Notes: generated from the sequence alone by a model not told the origin. Positions 42,160-51,063 are shown, counted from the first letter of the stretch. The stretch: DNA of 64,000 bases from Georgenia soli (GCF_002563695.1 NZ_PDJI01000004.1:3534001-3598000); one strand, 5' to 3'. Numbers and translations: made by a program.

Positions 42160-42387
42160 TCAGCTCCCGCATTCCACGGAAGCGGCCGGCGAGGCGCCGG
42201 GCGCCATCGGCACGGCGTCGGGCTCGGGCACGCCCGGAGGCGGTGAGCCCGGACTCTTCGGGACGACGAGCGCCGGAGGCGCGTCCGGCACGGGGTTCCC
42301 AGGACTCTTCGGCACCGCGGTCGAGTACACGACATTCGGCGGTGGTGAGCCGGGGCTCGTGGGGGTAGCGAAGTCCTGCTTCTTCAT
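42160..42387 (-). CDS. Possible small peptide with four 17-residue proline-rich repeats
   Basis: If translated from ATG 42387, the 75-residue product is MKKQDFA plus exactly four 17-residue units: TPTSPGSPPPNVVYSTA, VPKSPGNPVPDAPPALV, VPKSPGSPPPGVPEPDA and VPMAPGASPAASVECGS. Each unit begins with a Pro-Gly turn core. The 51-bp DNA periodicity leaves the other frames open too, so coding is not proven; third positions are strongly G/C in this frame. GGGAGG lies 17 bases before the ATG, too far for normal use. It lies between the serine hydrolase and ureD. No peptide-modifying enzyme is nearby. I do not recognise it. Confidence 0.4.
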   Translation of the reverse strand: MKKQDFATPTSPGSPPPNVVYSTAVPKSPGNPVPDAPPALVVPKSPGSPPPGVPEPDAVPMAPGASPAASVECGS

Positions 42388-42560
42388 CCACGTATGGATT
42401 GTTGCCTCCCTGCTTGTCGGTGTCGGCCCCTTGGGCCGCTCTTCCATCATCACCAGGGCGGGCCGCATATCAAGCGGCGGCAACGGATGGTTAAGAAGAT
42501 CACCAACTGACTGCAGGACGACCGAGGTGCCCGGTTCCTCCTGCGTTCCACCGGACGCGT

Positions 42561-43361
42561 CTAGACCGGGGGTGCCCAGGGGGGCCCGAGGGAACGGAGC
42601 CCGGCGGTGAGGGCGTTCCGGAGCGCCAGGCTGTCTGGGCTGACGGCACAGATGAGGACTGCGGGGCCTGCCAGAGGGAGCACGGCGGCGTCCTCACCCA
42701 GGGGCCGAGCAGGGGGTGGGCCGTCGGACGCCCAGGCGGGGTCGACGACGAGGACTGAGCCCAGCGCCCGGTCGGTGCCGACGACTGCGGGGCTGTCCCA
42801 ACCGGTGGCGTCGGGCCCGAAGTCGAGGCGCTGGTCGTACAAGGGGCGGCCGGCAAGTTGCACGCGCACGTGCTGCGCGAGGGTGCCGGGCTGTTCGCCG
42901 TGCCGGCCGAGCAAGATCTCCTCCCGCAGCAGCAACCGGGCGTCGTCGGCGAGGGAGACGATCACCTCGTTGAGGTGCCGGCAGCCGGTGGCGGCGATCA
43001 TCGGCTGCGGCAGCCACACGAAGGTGCTGCCGCTGCCGACGCGGGCGGTGCTGCTCGAACGCGAGCGTTCTCCGTGCGGCCCGGGGAGCAGCAGGCGTGC
43101 CGAGATCTCGCCGAGGACGAGGGTGCTCCCAGCTCCGACGTCGACGTCGAGGCTCAGCTCGTCCCCGCCGACCGGTCCGGCGGCGCCGGCGGCGACGGAG
43201 ACCCTCGCCGCCTGGGGCCTGTCGCCTGCGGGCTCGCCTCGTACGAGAACGGTGGGACGGAGGACGAGCGGGGCCTCGGATCGCATCCGAGTGATTTGGG
43301 TACGTCCCGGGCCCGCTGTCGTTGCCGTGTATTCGGTGCTTACGACGGCGCGGGCCCGCAT
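42561..43361 (-). CDS. ureD: Urease accessory protein UreD
   Basis: A 266-residue scaffold protein that holds apo-urease during nickel and CO2 insertion with UreF and UreG. It shows SLDVDVGAGSTLVLGEISARLLLPG, FVWLPQPMIAATGCRHLNEVIVSLADDARLLLREEILLGRHGE and LAGRPLYDQRLDFGPD, the standard UreD blocks. The start is uncertain: ATG 43361 is used, and GTG codons around 43475-43485 directly after the ureC stop are in frame. It is the last gene of the minus urease operon. Confidence 0.87.
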   Translation of the reverse strand: MRARAVVSTEYTATTAGPGRTQITRMRSEAPLVLRPTVLVRGEPAGDRPQAARVSVAAGAAGPVGGDELSLDVDVGAGSTLVLGEISARLLLPGPHGERSRSSSTARVGSGSTFVWLPQPMIAATGCRHLNEVIVSLADDARLLLREEILLGRHGEQPGTLAQHVRVQLAGRPLYDQRLDFGPDATGWDSPAVVGTDRALGSVLVVDPAWASDGPPPARPLGEDAAVLPLAGPAVLICAVSPDSLALRNALTAGLRSLGPPWAPPV

Positions 43362-43489
43362 GGTGGCACGCCGGGGCGGCGGGGAGTCGCGGGGTTGGCC
43401 GGACGGTGTGGCGGACCGGCTCGCGGGTGGTGCGGACCGGCTCTCGGGTGTGGCGCCGGCTCCAGCCTGTGTCACGGTGCCGGGCACGG

Positions 43490-45199
43490 TCAGAAGAGGA
43501 AGTAGCGCTGGGCCATCGGCAGCTCGGTGGCGGGTTCGTGCTCGATGAGCTCGCCGTCGACCTTGACCGCGTACGTGTCCGGGTCGACCTCGATCTTCGG
43601 CAGGGCGGTGTTCTCGGGCATGTCCGCCTTGCCGCGTCCGCGCACGTTCTCCACCGCCACCAGCTCGCGGTTGATGTCCAGCCGCCCGGCAAGGTCGTCC
43701 TCGATGGCGGCGGGGGCGACGAAGGCGACGGAGGTGGATGCCGCCGAGCGGGAGGCGACGTTGAAACCGAGCCGCTCGAAGACCGGTTGGGGTGTCGGGA
43801 TGGAGGCGTTCGGGTCGCCCAGCGCGGCGACCGCCGCCACGCCTCCCTTGAAGACCGCGGTGGGGTGGATGCCGAACAGGGCCGGCTGCCACAGCACCAT
43901 GTCGGCCATCTTCCCCGGTTCGATGGAGCCGATCTCGCGCTCGAGACCGTGCGCGACGGCCGGGCAGATCGTGTACTTGGCCACGTACCGCCGAGCCCGG
44001 TGGTTGTCGGCGCGGGTGTCGCCCGGCAGGGAGCCGCGCAGCCGTTTCATCCGGTGCGCGGTCTGCCAGGTGCGGATCACGACCTCCCCGATCCGGCCCA
44101 TCGCCTGGGCGTCGGAGGACATGATCGACAGGGCACCGATGTCCTGGAGGACGTCCTCGGCGGCGATGGTCCCGGCACGCACCCGGCTCTCCGCGAACGC
44201 CAGGTCGTTGGGCACCTGAGGGTTGAGGTGGTGGGCGACCATCACCATGTCCAGGTGCTCGTGGACCGTGTTGACGGTGAAGGGGCGCGTGGGGTTGGTC
44301 GAGGCCGGCAGGACGTAGGGCTCGCCCGCGATCCTGATGATGTCGGGGGCATGCCCGCCGCCGGCACCTTCCGTGTGGAAGGCGTGGAACGTGCGGCCCT
44401 TGACGGCGGCAAGGAGGTCCTCGACGAACCCGGCCTCGTTGAGGGTGTCGCTGTGGATCGCGACCTGGACGCCTGCCTCGTCGGCCACCTGGAGGGCGGT
44501 GTCGATGGAGGCCGGGGTGGCGCCCCAGTCCTCGTGCACCTTGAAGCCCGCGACGCCGCCACGCAGCTGCTCCCACAGGGCCTCGTGGGACATCGTGTTG
44601 CCCCGGCCGAGGAACAGGACGTTGAGCGGCCAGGGCTCCATGCTCTCGAGCATCTTCCGCATCCACCAGGATCCCGGGGTGGCCAGCGTGGCCTTGGACC
44701 CTTCGGTGGGGCCGGTGCCGCCGCCGACGACCGTGGTGGTCCCGGCGGCCAGGCCGACCGCGAGCATGTCCGGGCCGACGAAATGGACGTGGGTGTCGAT
44801 GGTGCCGGCGGTGAGGATCAGGCCGTTGCCGGACATGACCTCGGTCGAGGGGCCGATGACCAGGTCGGGGTGCACCCCGTCCATGGTCTCCGGGTTGCCG
44901 GCCCTTCCGAGGGCGACGATGCGGCCGTCGCGCACGCCGACGTCGGCCTTGATGACGCCCCAGTGGTCCAGGATCACGGCGCCGGTGATGACGAGGTCGG
45001 GAGTGCCCTCGGCCCGGGTGGCGGCGGCCTGCCCCATCGACTCGCGCACCGACTTGCCGCCGCCGAAGACGGCCTCGTCGCCGCCGACGCAGCGGTCCTC
45101 CTCGACCTCGATCAGCAGGTCGGTGTCCGCCAGCCTGATGCGGTCACCGGTCGTCGGCCCGAAGGAGGCGACGTACTCAGAACGGGGGATTCGTGTCAT
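43490..45199 (-). CDS. ureC: Urease subunit alpha (UreC) with alanine at the flap cysteine position
   Basis: The 569-residue catalytic subunit hydrolyses urea to ammonia and carbamate. Numbering is offset by three from the Klebsiella enzyme, and the nickel ligands are all present: His137/His139 (HVHF), carbamylated Lys220 (GFKVHEDWG), His249, His275 and Asp363 (SSDAQAMGR), plus substrate-binding His222 and His323. The mobile-flap cysteine (Klebsiella Cys319) is Ala322 here (MVAHHLNP instead of MVCHHL). The gene overlaps ureB by 23 bases. ATG 45199 follows AGGAAAG and fits the family start MTRIPRSEY. Confidence 0.97.
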   Translation of the reverse strand: MTRIPRSEYVASFGPTTGDRIRLADTDLLIEVEEDRCVGGDEAVFGGGKSVRESMGQAAATRAEGTPDLVITGAVILDHWGVIKADVGVRDGRIVALGRAGNPETMDGVHPDLVIGPSTEVMSGNGLILTAGTIDTHVHFVGPDMLAVGLAAGTTTVVGGGTGPTEGSKATLATPGSWWMRKMLESMEPWPLNVLFLGRGNTMSHEALWEQLRGGVAGFKVHEDWGATPASIDTALQVADEAGVQVAIHSDTLNEAGFVEDLLAAVKGRTFHAFHTEGAGGGHAPDIIRIAGEPYVLPASTNPTRPFTVNTVHEHLDMVMVAHHLNPQVPNDLAFAESRVRAGTIAAEDVLQDIGALSIMSSDAQAMGRIGEVVIRTWQTAHRMKRLRGSLPGDTRADNHRARRYVAKYTICPAVAHGLEREIGSIEPGKMADMVLWQPALFGIHPTAVFKGGVAAVAALGDPNASIPTPQPVFERLGFNVASRSAASTSVAFVAPAAIEDDLAGRLDINRELVAVENVRGRGKADMPENTALPKIEVDPDTYAVKVDGELIEHEPATELPMAQRYFLF

Positions 45200-45737
45200 C
45201 GAGCTTTCCTCCGCACAGGCCGCGAAGGCCTCGGACGATGCGCTGGCCACGGATAGGAATGAGCTCGACCTCTTCGACGGCTCCCGGCTCGAAGCGCATG
45301 GACCCGCCCGAGAGCACGTTCAGCCGTTGCCCCCAGGCCGCCGCCCGGTCGAAGGCGAGCGCGGCGTTGACCTCGGCGAAGTGGTAGTGGGACCCGATCT
45401 GCACGGGGCGGTCGCCGGTGTTGACGACCCGGAGGGTCGTTACCGGCGCCCCGGCGTTGAGCTCGACCGGATGGTCGCCGTAGAGCACCTCGCCAGGTAT
45501 GACGGCCTCGTAGGCGTGGAGCTGCTTCTCGCTCTGCCGCTGAGGTGCCTGTCGCTCGTTCGATCCCGGCCGGCGCGGCGGGCTCAGCGTGCCCGGGCCC
45601 GAGGCGGGGTGCTTGACCTTGTGGTTGTACACCACCCCGGTTTCGTAGCCGGGATGGTCGCTGGGGTGAGAGTAGTTGTCGTCGCGATAGTCCGCGGCCG
45701 GCCCGGGCCGCCCGAAGGGGTTCTCGGTGACCCTCAC
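45177..45737 (-). CDS. ureB: Urease subunit beta (UreB) with a 78-residue N-terminal extension
   Basis: The canonical beta domain begins at residue 79 ([46 protein letters not shown]) and ends with the usual [25 protein letters not shown]. Ordinary UreB is 100-110 residues; this is 186 because about 78 residues precede it, rich in Pro/His/Tyr/Arg ([29 protein letters not shown]). GTG 45737 overlaps the ureA stop (GTGA), which supports the long form. A start nearer VIPGEVLY has no ATG or GTG with a ribosome site that I could find. It overlaps ureC at its 3' end. Confidence 0.92.
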   Translation of the reverse strand: MRVTENPFGRPGPAADYRDDNYSHPSDHPGYETGVVYNHKVKHPASGPGTLSPPRRPGSNERQAPQRQSEKQLHAYEAVIPGEVLYGDHPVELNAGAPVTTLRVVNTGDRPVQIGSHYHFAEVNAALAFDRAAAWGQRLNVLSGGSMRFEPGAVEEVELIPIRGQRIVRGLRGLCGGKLDDTNPPF

Positions 45738-46036
45738 TGGATCGGCCCCGTGACGGTCACGAGCTTGGTGCCGTCCGGGAAGGTGGCCTCGACCTGCACC
45801 TGGGCGAGGATCTCGGGCACGCCCTCCATGACGTCGTCGCGGGTCAGGATCTCCCGGCCGGACTCCATCAGGTCGGAGACCGAGTCCCCGTTTCGGGCAC
45901 CTTCCAGCAGGTAGGCGGTCAGGATCGCGGTGGCCTCGGGCAGATTGAGCTTGAGCCCTCGCTCCTTGCGCTCCATCGCCAGCTTCGCCGCGGTGTAGAT
46001 CAGCAGCCGTTCGTGCTCGTACCTCGTCAAGAACAT
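45734..46036 (-). CDS. ureA: Urease subunit gamma (UreA)
   Basis: The 100-residue gamma subunit: [47 protein letters not shown] and [18 protein letters not shown] are the family signatures, and the length is exactly typical. ATG 46036 has GGAGG six bases upstream. It is coupled to ureB by a GTGA overlap and follows the ureG gene by 140 bases, so all five minus-strand genes may form one transcript. Confidence 0.97.
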   Translation of the reverse strand: MFLTRYEHERLLIYTAAKLAMERKERGLKLNLPEATAILTAYLLEGARNGDSVSDLMESGREILTRDDVMEGVPEILAQVQVEATFPDGTKLVTVTGPIQ

Positions 46037-46176
46037 CAGAGTCCTCCGAGCGGTAGCCACAGGTGACGGCGCCGCCACCTCGCTGGGCTGCCGAATCTAC
46101 TCGCGCCCGACGGGCGTGGGCAATGGTCACCTGTCACCCCTCGCCGGAGTGCCGGGCCCCGACACCACCGCCTGGC

Positions 46177-46980
46177 CTACCGGGGACTGTGCTCGTGCTC
46201 GCCGTCCTGGCCGTGGGCGTGGACGTGCTCGCCGTCCTGGCCGTGGGCGTGGACGTAGCCGCCCCCGTCCGGCCCGGCGTGGAAATGAGGGGCCATGGGG
46301 CCGGGGTCGGTGGGAATGTGCTGCCCCTGCACATGCTGCTCGTGCAGCCACAGCACCCAGGCGCACAGCTGCTCGACCGTGTCGGGGAGCTTGCGGGAGA
46401 GGGCCAGCACCGGCGCACCGTCGCGGGCGGCGGTGGCGTCGGCGACCATCTGGTCGACGTCGACGTCGACATAGGGGCCGAGGTCGATCTTGTTGACGAT
46501 CAGCAGGTCGGCGCGCGCGATGCCCGGTCCCCCCTTGCGGGCGACGTCACCGCCGCCGGCGACGTCGAGCACGAAGATCTGGGCGTCGACGAGGGCGGGA
46601 GAGAAGGTGGCGGTGAGGTTGTCGCCGCCGCTCTCGACCAGAACCAGATCGAGCGGGGCGAAGTCCGCCTCCAGGTCCTCCACGGCGATGAGGTTCATGG
46701 TCACGTCGTCACGGATCGCGGTGTGCGGGCAGGCGCCCGTCTCCACCGCCCGGATCCGTTCGGCGGGCAGAACGCCCGCCGAGCGCAGGAAGCGGGCGTC
46801 CTCGTCGGTGTAGATGTCGTTGGTGATCACCCCGATACGGAGCTTGTCCGCCAGCTCACGGCACAGGGTGGCGATGACCGAGCTCTTGCCGGTCCCGACA
46901 GGGCCCGCGACCCCCAGGCGCAGGGCACGGGTACCGGCATGCGCGGGTGGTCCCGATGGTTGGGGCACATCTGCAGTCAT
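46177..46980 (-). CDS. ureG: Urease accessory GTPase UreG with C-terminal His-rich tail
   Basis: A 267-residue SIMIBI-class GTPase that delivers nickel to urease. Walker A is GPVGTGKSS (26-34), the nickel-binding CPH is Cys84-Pro-His86 in [12 protein letters not shown], Walker B lies in [11 protein letters not shown], and the guanine motif is NKID. Unusually, a His/Gly/Asp-rich tail (about 230-267: [17 protein letters not shown], then [17 protein letters not shown]) follows the core; many UreG proteins carry such a stretch at the N-terminus or not at all. The tail contains a perfect 30-bp duplication. ureF is divergent. Confidence 0.94.
   Translation of the reverse strand: MTADVPQPSGPPAHAGTRALRLGVAGPVGTGKSSVIATLCRELADKLRIGVITNDIYTDEDARFLRSAGVLPAERIRAVETGACPHTAIRDDVTMNLIAVEDLEADFAPLDLVLVESGGDNLTATFSPALVDAQIFVLDVAGGGDVARKGGPGIARADLLIVNKIDLGPYVDVDVDQMVADATAARDGAPVLALSRKLPDTVEQLCAWVLWLHEQHVQGQHIPTDPGPMAPHFHAGPDGGGYVHAHGQDGEHVHAHGQDGEHEHSPR
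46197..46256. repeat. Two perfect 30-bp tandem repeats in the 3' end of ureG
   Basis: 46197-46226 and 46227-46256 are identical. They encode two copies of [10 protein letters not shown] in the His-rich tail of UreG, in frame because 30 bp is ten codons. Confidence 0.93.
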
Positions 46981-47146
46981 GAGAGTCCCTTTCCAGGCGC
47001 GGCTGGCGAGGGTGTCAGTCTTGGCCCGAGAGGTGACCGCGTCAATGACCCGACGGGTCTGCGACGGTCGGCCGACGGCGGGCCGGCCGGATGAGGGCTA
47101 CCGTGCCAGCACGGACCCAGCCACAGAGATCGCGGGTGAGGAGACG

Positions 47147-47203
47147 ATGTCGCCGACGTACGCCGACCAGCCACCCGGCCCAGGGGACGAGGCCCTCGAT
47201 TGA
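47147..47203 (+). CDS. Possible 18-residue leader peptide upstream of ureF
   Basis: ATG 47147 is preceded by GTGAGGAGACG, a strong ribosome site, and reads MSPTYADQPPGPGDEALD followed by TGA. The stop overlaps the TTG start of ureF (TTGA), which has no ribosome site of its own that I can see. It may serve to couple ribosomes into ureF; alternatively ureF translation begins otherwise. The peptide has no recognised function. Confidence 0.45.
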   Translation: MSPTYADQPPGPGDEALD

Positions 47204-47874
47204 CCGCAGTCCCCGCGGCGCTGCTGCTCCTCACCGACGGCCGCTTCCCGACCGGCGCGTACGCGCACTCCGCCGGGCTGGAGGCGAGCGTCCGGTCAGG
47301 GCGGGTCCGAGACCTGGCCGGACTGGAGTCCTTCCTGCGTGGGCGAGTCCGGACGACCGGTCTCGTCGCCGCCTCCTTCGCTGCGGCGGCCTGCGCCGCC
47401 ACCGCACGAGGCGACGAGCCGCGGATCCTGCTGCTGGAGGAAGAGCTGGACGCCCGCACCCCCTCGCCGGCACTCCGTCAGGCCTCCCGGGCGCTCGGCC
47501 GTCAGCTGCTGCGCGCCGTCCGCGCCGTCGCACCCCGCCCGATGCCGTCGTGCCTGCCTGCGGCGCCGCACCAGCCCATCGCGCTCGGCGCGGCCTCCGC
47601 CGCCCTCGACCTCGGCCCGGGTGACGCTGCCCTGGCCGCGCTCTACGACGCGGTGAGCGGGCCGGCCGGCGCCGCGGCGAAGCTCATGCCCTTGAGCCCG
47701 TTCGACGTCCACGCTGCGCTGGCCCGGCTGATGCCCTCACTGGATCGCCTCGCTGCCACGGCCGCCGACCATGCCGACACGGCGCCGCGCGACATGCCGG
47801 CAGCCGGTGCCCCGCTGCTCGATGTCGGTGCTGAGCAGCACGCCCGGTCCGACGCCCGACTCTTTGCCTCCTGA
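47200..47874 (+). CDS. ureF: Urease accessory protein UreF
   Basis: A 224-residue all-helical protein that bridges UreD and UreG in nickel insertion. It begins VPAALLLLTDGRFPTGAYAHSAGLEASV with the family's D-x-R-FP-x-G-x-x-x-HS-x-GLE motif, and has FLRGRVRTTGLVAAS and PFDVHAALARLMPS later. TTG 47200 is the first start compatible with the family and overlaps the end of a short upstream reading frame. It is transcribed away from ureG, unlike the usual single operon. Confidence 0.9.
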   Translation: MTAVPAALLLLTDGRFPTGAYAHSAGLEASVRSGRVRDLAGLESFLRGRVRTTGLVAASFAAAACAATARGDEPRILLLEEELDARTPSPALRQASRALGRQLLRAVRAVAPRPMPSCLPAAPHQPIALGAASAALDLGPGDAALAALYDAVSGPAGAAAKLMPLSPFDVHAALARLMPSLDRLAATAADHADTAPRDMPAAGAPLLDVGAEQHARSDARLFAS

Positions 47875-47895
47875 GCGTCGACAGCGCAGCCTGAG

Positions 47896-48477
47896 TCAGC
47901 GCCCTGCGGCCCACTCGTCGGCCAGGAGCGCGTAGCCGATGCCGTCGAGCCACCCCTTCGACCGGTGCAGCGACTCCCGCACCGTGTAGAGCTCCCGCCG
48001 CATCCCGACACGCTCCATGAGCCGCCACGACGCCTCGTTCTCCGCGAAGCAGTTCGCCGTCACGCGGCGGAGCCTCAGCTCCTCGAAGCAGAGCCGGATC
48101 AGCTCGCGGACGGCCTCGGTGGCGAGCCCGCGGCCGGCGTGGGCCGGGTCGAGCGACCATCCGAGCTCGGCCTGCACGCCCCTCGCCCGGTCGGCCACCT
48201 CGACCTGCGCCCAGGCGTCCTCGACGGCGACCATGAGGTCGCCGATCACCTCGCTGTCGTGCTCAAGCACGAGCGTTTTCGCCAACGCCTCCGGTTCCTG
48301 GAACTGTGCCCGGTACGCCTCGAGGGTGTCGGGTGCGCGCGTGAGCCAGCGGTTGACGGGCTCGAGCCTGCGGTACCGCCAGGTGGTCTCGGCGTCGGCC
48401 GGCGTCGCCTGGCGGATCAGGAGGCGTTCGGTGCGGACGGGCCAGCTCAGGCCCGACAACGCGGAGGTCTCTGCCAC
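47896..48477 (-). CDS. GNAT-family N-acetyltransferase (RimJ/RimL-like)
   Basis: A 193-residue acetyltransferase-3 type protein. It shows RTERLLIRQATPADAETTWRYRRLEPVNRWL, GWSLDPAHAGRGLATEAVRELIRLCFEELRLRRVTANCFAENEASWRLMERVGMR with the acetyl-CoA loop HAGRGLA, and a closing KGWLDGIGYALLADEW. RimJ/L proteins acetylate N-termini; many family members act on antibiotics or are unknown. GTG 48477 is the start; upstream frame is not family-like. It converges on ureF. Confidence 0.9.
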   Translation of the reverse strand: MAETSALSGLSWPVRTERLLIRQATPADAETTWRYRRLEPVNRWLTRAPDTLEAYRAQFQEPEALAKTLVLEHDSEVIGDLMVAVEDAWAQVEVADRARGVQAELGWSLDPAHAGRGLATEAVRELIRLCFEELRLRRVTANCFAENEASWRLMERVGMRRELYTVRESLHRSKGWLDGIGYALLADEWAAGR

Positions 48478-48692
48478 CCGTACAGCATGCCAGCCAGGTC
48501 TGCGGGGTTCTGCTGGTGGCCGTCCGGCCCCCGTGGTAGTTTTCCCGGCCCTGGACCACATGCCCGGCGGTTCCCTCCCCGGCCGGACATCGCTCTGTCT
48601 CGGCGCTGCGCCGCGGCTCTGCGGTCCAGGCTCACGGTCGCCGGTCGACGGGGGCCGGCCGATGTCAATGGTGACGATCCGGAGGGAACACT

Positions 48693-50276
48693 GTGGAACC
48701 ACGCAAACGGGGGCGGCGCCTGTCGAGGTGCACGGCGGCGGCCGCGGTCGCGGCTGCTCTGGCGGTGACGACCACCCCAGCACTGGCGGACTTCACGCCC
48801 AGCACGGGTGATGCGGAACCCGCTGTCGCGACGATCGAAGGTGCTGGGCCGAACGAGGTCGTCGGGCCACTCGCTGCGTCAGCGACCTCCTACCCGTTCG
48901 GGGCCGCGAACCATCAGGCGGTGCCGGAGGACCTCAGCAAGGTCGGCTACGTGGAGGAGGAGTTCCTGGTCAGCGGTGACGCCAACGTCTACACCTGGCC
49001 GGCGCCGGGACCGGCCGTGGTGCGGACACCCGATGCGCCGTACACCACCCGGGTGCTCGTGCGACGGCCCGCGAAGGACCAGCACTTCAGCGGCAACGTC
49101 GTCGTCGAGATGCTCAACCCGTCCAACCTCTTCGACCTCAACATCGGCTGGGCCATGGCTCACGAGCAGATGACCGCCAACGGCGATGCCTGGGTCGGTA
49201 TCACCGCGAAGCCGATCGCCGTCGACGCGCTCAAGAACTTCGACCCGGAACGGTACGCGTCGCTCGCCTGGGACAACCCGTTGCCCACGGACGACCCTGC
49301 GAACTGCCGGACCGTCGCGGCCGACAGTTCCCGGACCACCGAGAACGGGCTCGTCTGGGACATCTACACCCAGGTGGGGCAATGGCTCCGGGGCGACGAC
49401 GCGAGCAACCCGCTGACGTACGGTGACGAGGCCTCACACGTGGAGCACGCCTACGGCTGGGGGTACTCCCAGACAGGCGGATACCTCGTCAACTACATCA
49501 ACGGCATCCACCCGCGCGTCGTCGAGGAGTTCGGGAAGCCGGTCTACGACGCGTACACGGTCGCTGTGGCCGGCGGTGCGTTCGCGGGCGCCTACCCGAT
49601 GAACCAGTGCGAGAGCGCACCGCCGGTCGGCGACCCGCGCCGCGCCTTCCACGACGTCGGCGTGCCCGTCATGCGCATCATGTCCCAGTCGGACTACCTG
49701 CGAGGCATCGGCGCACGCCGCGCCGACAGCGACGAGGTCGGTGACCAGTACCGGCACTACGAGATGGCGGGCGCCGGCCACGCGACCCCGGACGAGCTGT
49801 ACTACTCCGCAGCGCCGGAGGACATCCTCCGGGCTGGTCGGGACGTCCCGCCGCAGCAGTGCGACCAGGGGCCGAGGAGTCGGTTCCCGAGCGACATCTT
49901 CTTCAACGCCGCGCTCCAGAACCTCGACCTGTGGGTCCGGGAAGGCATCGCGCCCCCGCATGCCGACCCCATCCTCGTCGCAGGCGGCCAGCCCGTCCTG
50001 GACGAGTTCGGCAACGTGCAGGGTGGTCTGCGGTCGCCGTTCCTCGACGTCCCCACCAGCACCTGGCACGGAACGGCGACCGGCGCCTCGTTCTGCTTCA
50101 TCGCCGGGTGGGAGGAACCGTTCGACCAGGCAGAGCTCGACCGGCTCTACAGGAACCACGGCCAGTATGTCCGCGCCGTGGGCGAGAGTGTCCGCAGCCT
50201 CGAGCGGGACCGCTTCCTCACGTCCTACGACGCTCAGCAGCTCCGACGCGCTGCCGCCGGCCAGGACGTTCCCTGA
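48693..50276 (+). CDS. Secreted alpha/beta hydrolase-domain protein
   Basis: A 527-residue exported protein of the large alpha/beta-hydrolase group found in Actinobacteria (often annotated alpha/beta hydrolase domain). The signal peptide is CTAAAAVAAALAVTTTPALA. Landmarks are NVVVEMLNPSNLFDLNIGWAMAHEQM, GWGYSQTGGYLVNYING with the probable nucleophile Ser in GYSQTGG, RIMSQSDYLRG and GAGHATPDELYY carrying the candidate His. GTG 48693 has GGAGGG upstream. The substrate is unknown. Confidence 0.85.
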   Translation: MEPRKRGRRLSRCTAAAAVAAALAVTTTPALADFTPSTGDAEPAVATIEGAGPNEVVGPLAASATSYPFGAANHQAVPEDLSKVGYVEEEFLVSGDANVYTWPAPGPAVVRTPDAPYTTRVLVRRPAKDQHFSGNVVVEMLNPSNLFDLNIGWAMAHEQMTANGDAWVGITAKPIAVDALKNFDPERYASLAWDNPLPTDDPANCRTVAADSSRTTENGLVWDIYTQVGQWLRGDDASNPLTYGDEASHVEHAYGWGYSQTGGYLVNYINGIHPRVVEEFGKPVYDAYTVAVAGGAFAGAYPMNQCESAPPVGDPRRAFHDVGVPVMRIMSQSDYLRGIGARRADSDEVGDQYRHYEMAGAGHATPDELYYSAAPEDILRAGRDVPPQQCDQGPRSRFPSDIFFNAALQNLDLWVREGIAPPHADPILVAGGQPVLDEFGNVQGGLRSPFLDVPTSTWHGTATGASFCFIAGWEEPFDQAELDRLYRNHGQYVRAVGESVRSLERDRFLTSYDAQQLRRAAAGQDVP

Positions 50277-50286
50277 CCGGTGCAGG

Positions 50287-50315
50287 ACGGCGGGCGTCCT
50301 GACGACGCCCGCCGT
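50287..50315. terminator. Terminator hairpin between convergent genes
   Basis: ACGGCGGGCGTC and GACGCCCGCCGT form a perfect 12-bp stem with loop CTGAC, ten bases after the hydrolase stop and ten bases before the CinA-like gene's end, so it may serve both. Confidence 0.8.
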
Positions 50316-50325
50316 TCCTCGCGTG

Positions 50326-51063
50326 CTACGCCGAAGGCGGGGTGCCGTTCCGGATCGTCTCCAGGCGAGCGACGGCGTCGTCCAGGAGCGCGGGCTCGGT
50401 GCCGCGCACGACGATGTTCGTGCCGCGGATCTCGCCCTCGCGGAACGGGTAGGAGCCGAAACTGAGCTCCGGCATGGCGTCGGCCAGCTCCCGCAGGGGC
50501 GCGGCGATCAGGCCCTCGCCGACCTCGAAGCGCACCTCCCGGGACAACCGCGGCGCGCCCGCCTCGAGCGTGGGCAGGACGGTCTCAACCATGGCCACGA
50601 AGATGCTCGGCACCCCGGCCATCACGTGGACGTTGCCGATGCTGAACCCGGGCGCGCCCGAGACGCCGTTGACGATGAGGGTGGCGCCGTCGGGGATGCG
50701 GGCCATCCGCAGCTGGTCCGCGGTCGGGGTGAGTCCCCGGCCGGCGAGCGCCGCCTCGAGAAGCTCGCGGGCGTCGTCGCGCACGTCGATGCCGACGCCG
50801 AAGGCCGCGGCGACGGCGTCGGCGGTGATGTCGTCGTGGGTCGGGCCGATCCCGCCCGAGGTGAAGACGTGCGTGAACCCGGCACGCAGCGCGTTGAGCG
50901 AGTCGACGATGACCTCGTGCTCGTCGGGCACGACGCGGATCTCCTTGAGGTCGATCCCCACCCGGGTCAGCTCCCCGGCGAGGTGGTAGGCGTTCGCCTC
51001 GCGGGTGCGACCGGAGAGGATCTCGTCACCGATGACGAGCATGGCGGCAGTGGGGTTCGGCAT
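50326..51063 (-). CDS. CinA N-terminal/MoaB-like (molybdopterin-binding) domain protein
   Basis: A 245-residue protein of the MoCF_biosynth fold. AAMLVIGDEILSGRTREANAYHLAGELTRVGIDL is the CinA-type N-terminus; VFTSGGIGPTHDDITADAVAAAFGV carries the GGxGPTxDD motif, and VMAGVPSIFVAMVE follows. Full CinA also has a C-terminal nicotinamide-deamidase domain, which is absent. Stand-alone forms have been linked to NAD or FAD pyrophosphate hydrolysis; that is family knowledge, not shown here. ATG 51063 is divergent from the NmrA-like gene. Confidence 0.88.
   Translation of the reverse strand: MPNPTAAMLVIGDEILSGRTREANAYHLAGELTRVGIDLKEIRVVPDEHEVIVDSLNALRAGFTHVFTSGGIGPTHDDITADAVAAAFGVGIDVRDDARELLEAALAGRGLTPTADQLRMARIPDGATLIVNGVSGAPGFSIGNVHVMAGVPSIFVAMVETVLPTLEAGAPRLSREVRFEVGEGLIAAPLRELADAMPELSFGSYPFREGEIRGTNIVVRGTEPALLDDAVARLETIRNGTPPSA

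Noticed and set aside
42149..42391. An alternative 80-codon frame (GTG 42391) over the 17-residue repeat region
   Set aside because: It is nearer the GGGAGG site (13 bases) but gives an Arg-rich product with no regular repeat-unit edge at its start or stop; I keep it only as a competitor.
45177..46130. A ureA-ureB fusion
   Set aside because: The longer frame covers ureA only in the wrong frame; ureA has its own frame, start and stop, and ureB begins at the GTGA overlap.
47200..47874. UreF beginning at a more upstream start
   Set aside because: The upstream in-frame sequence is closed by a stop and the family motif begins within ten residues of TTG 47200.
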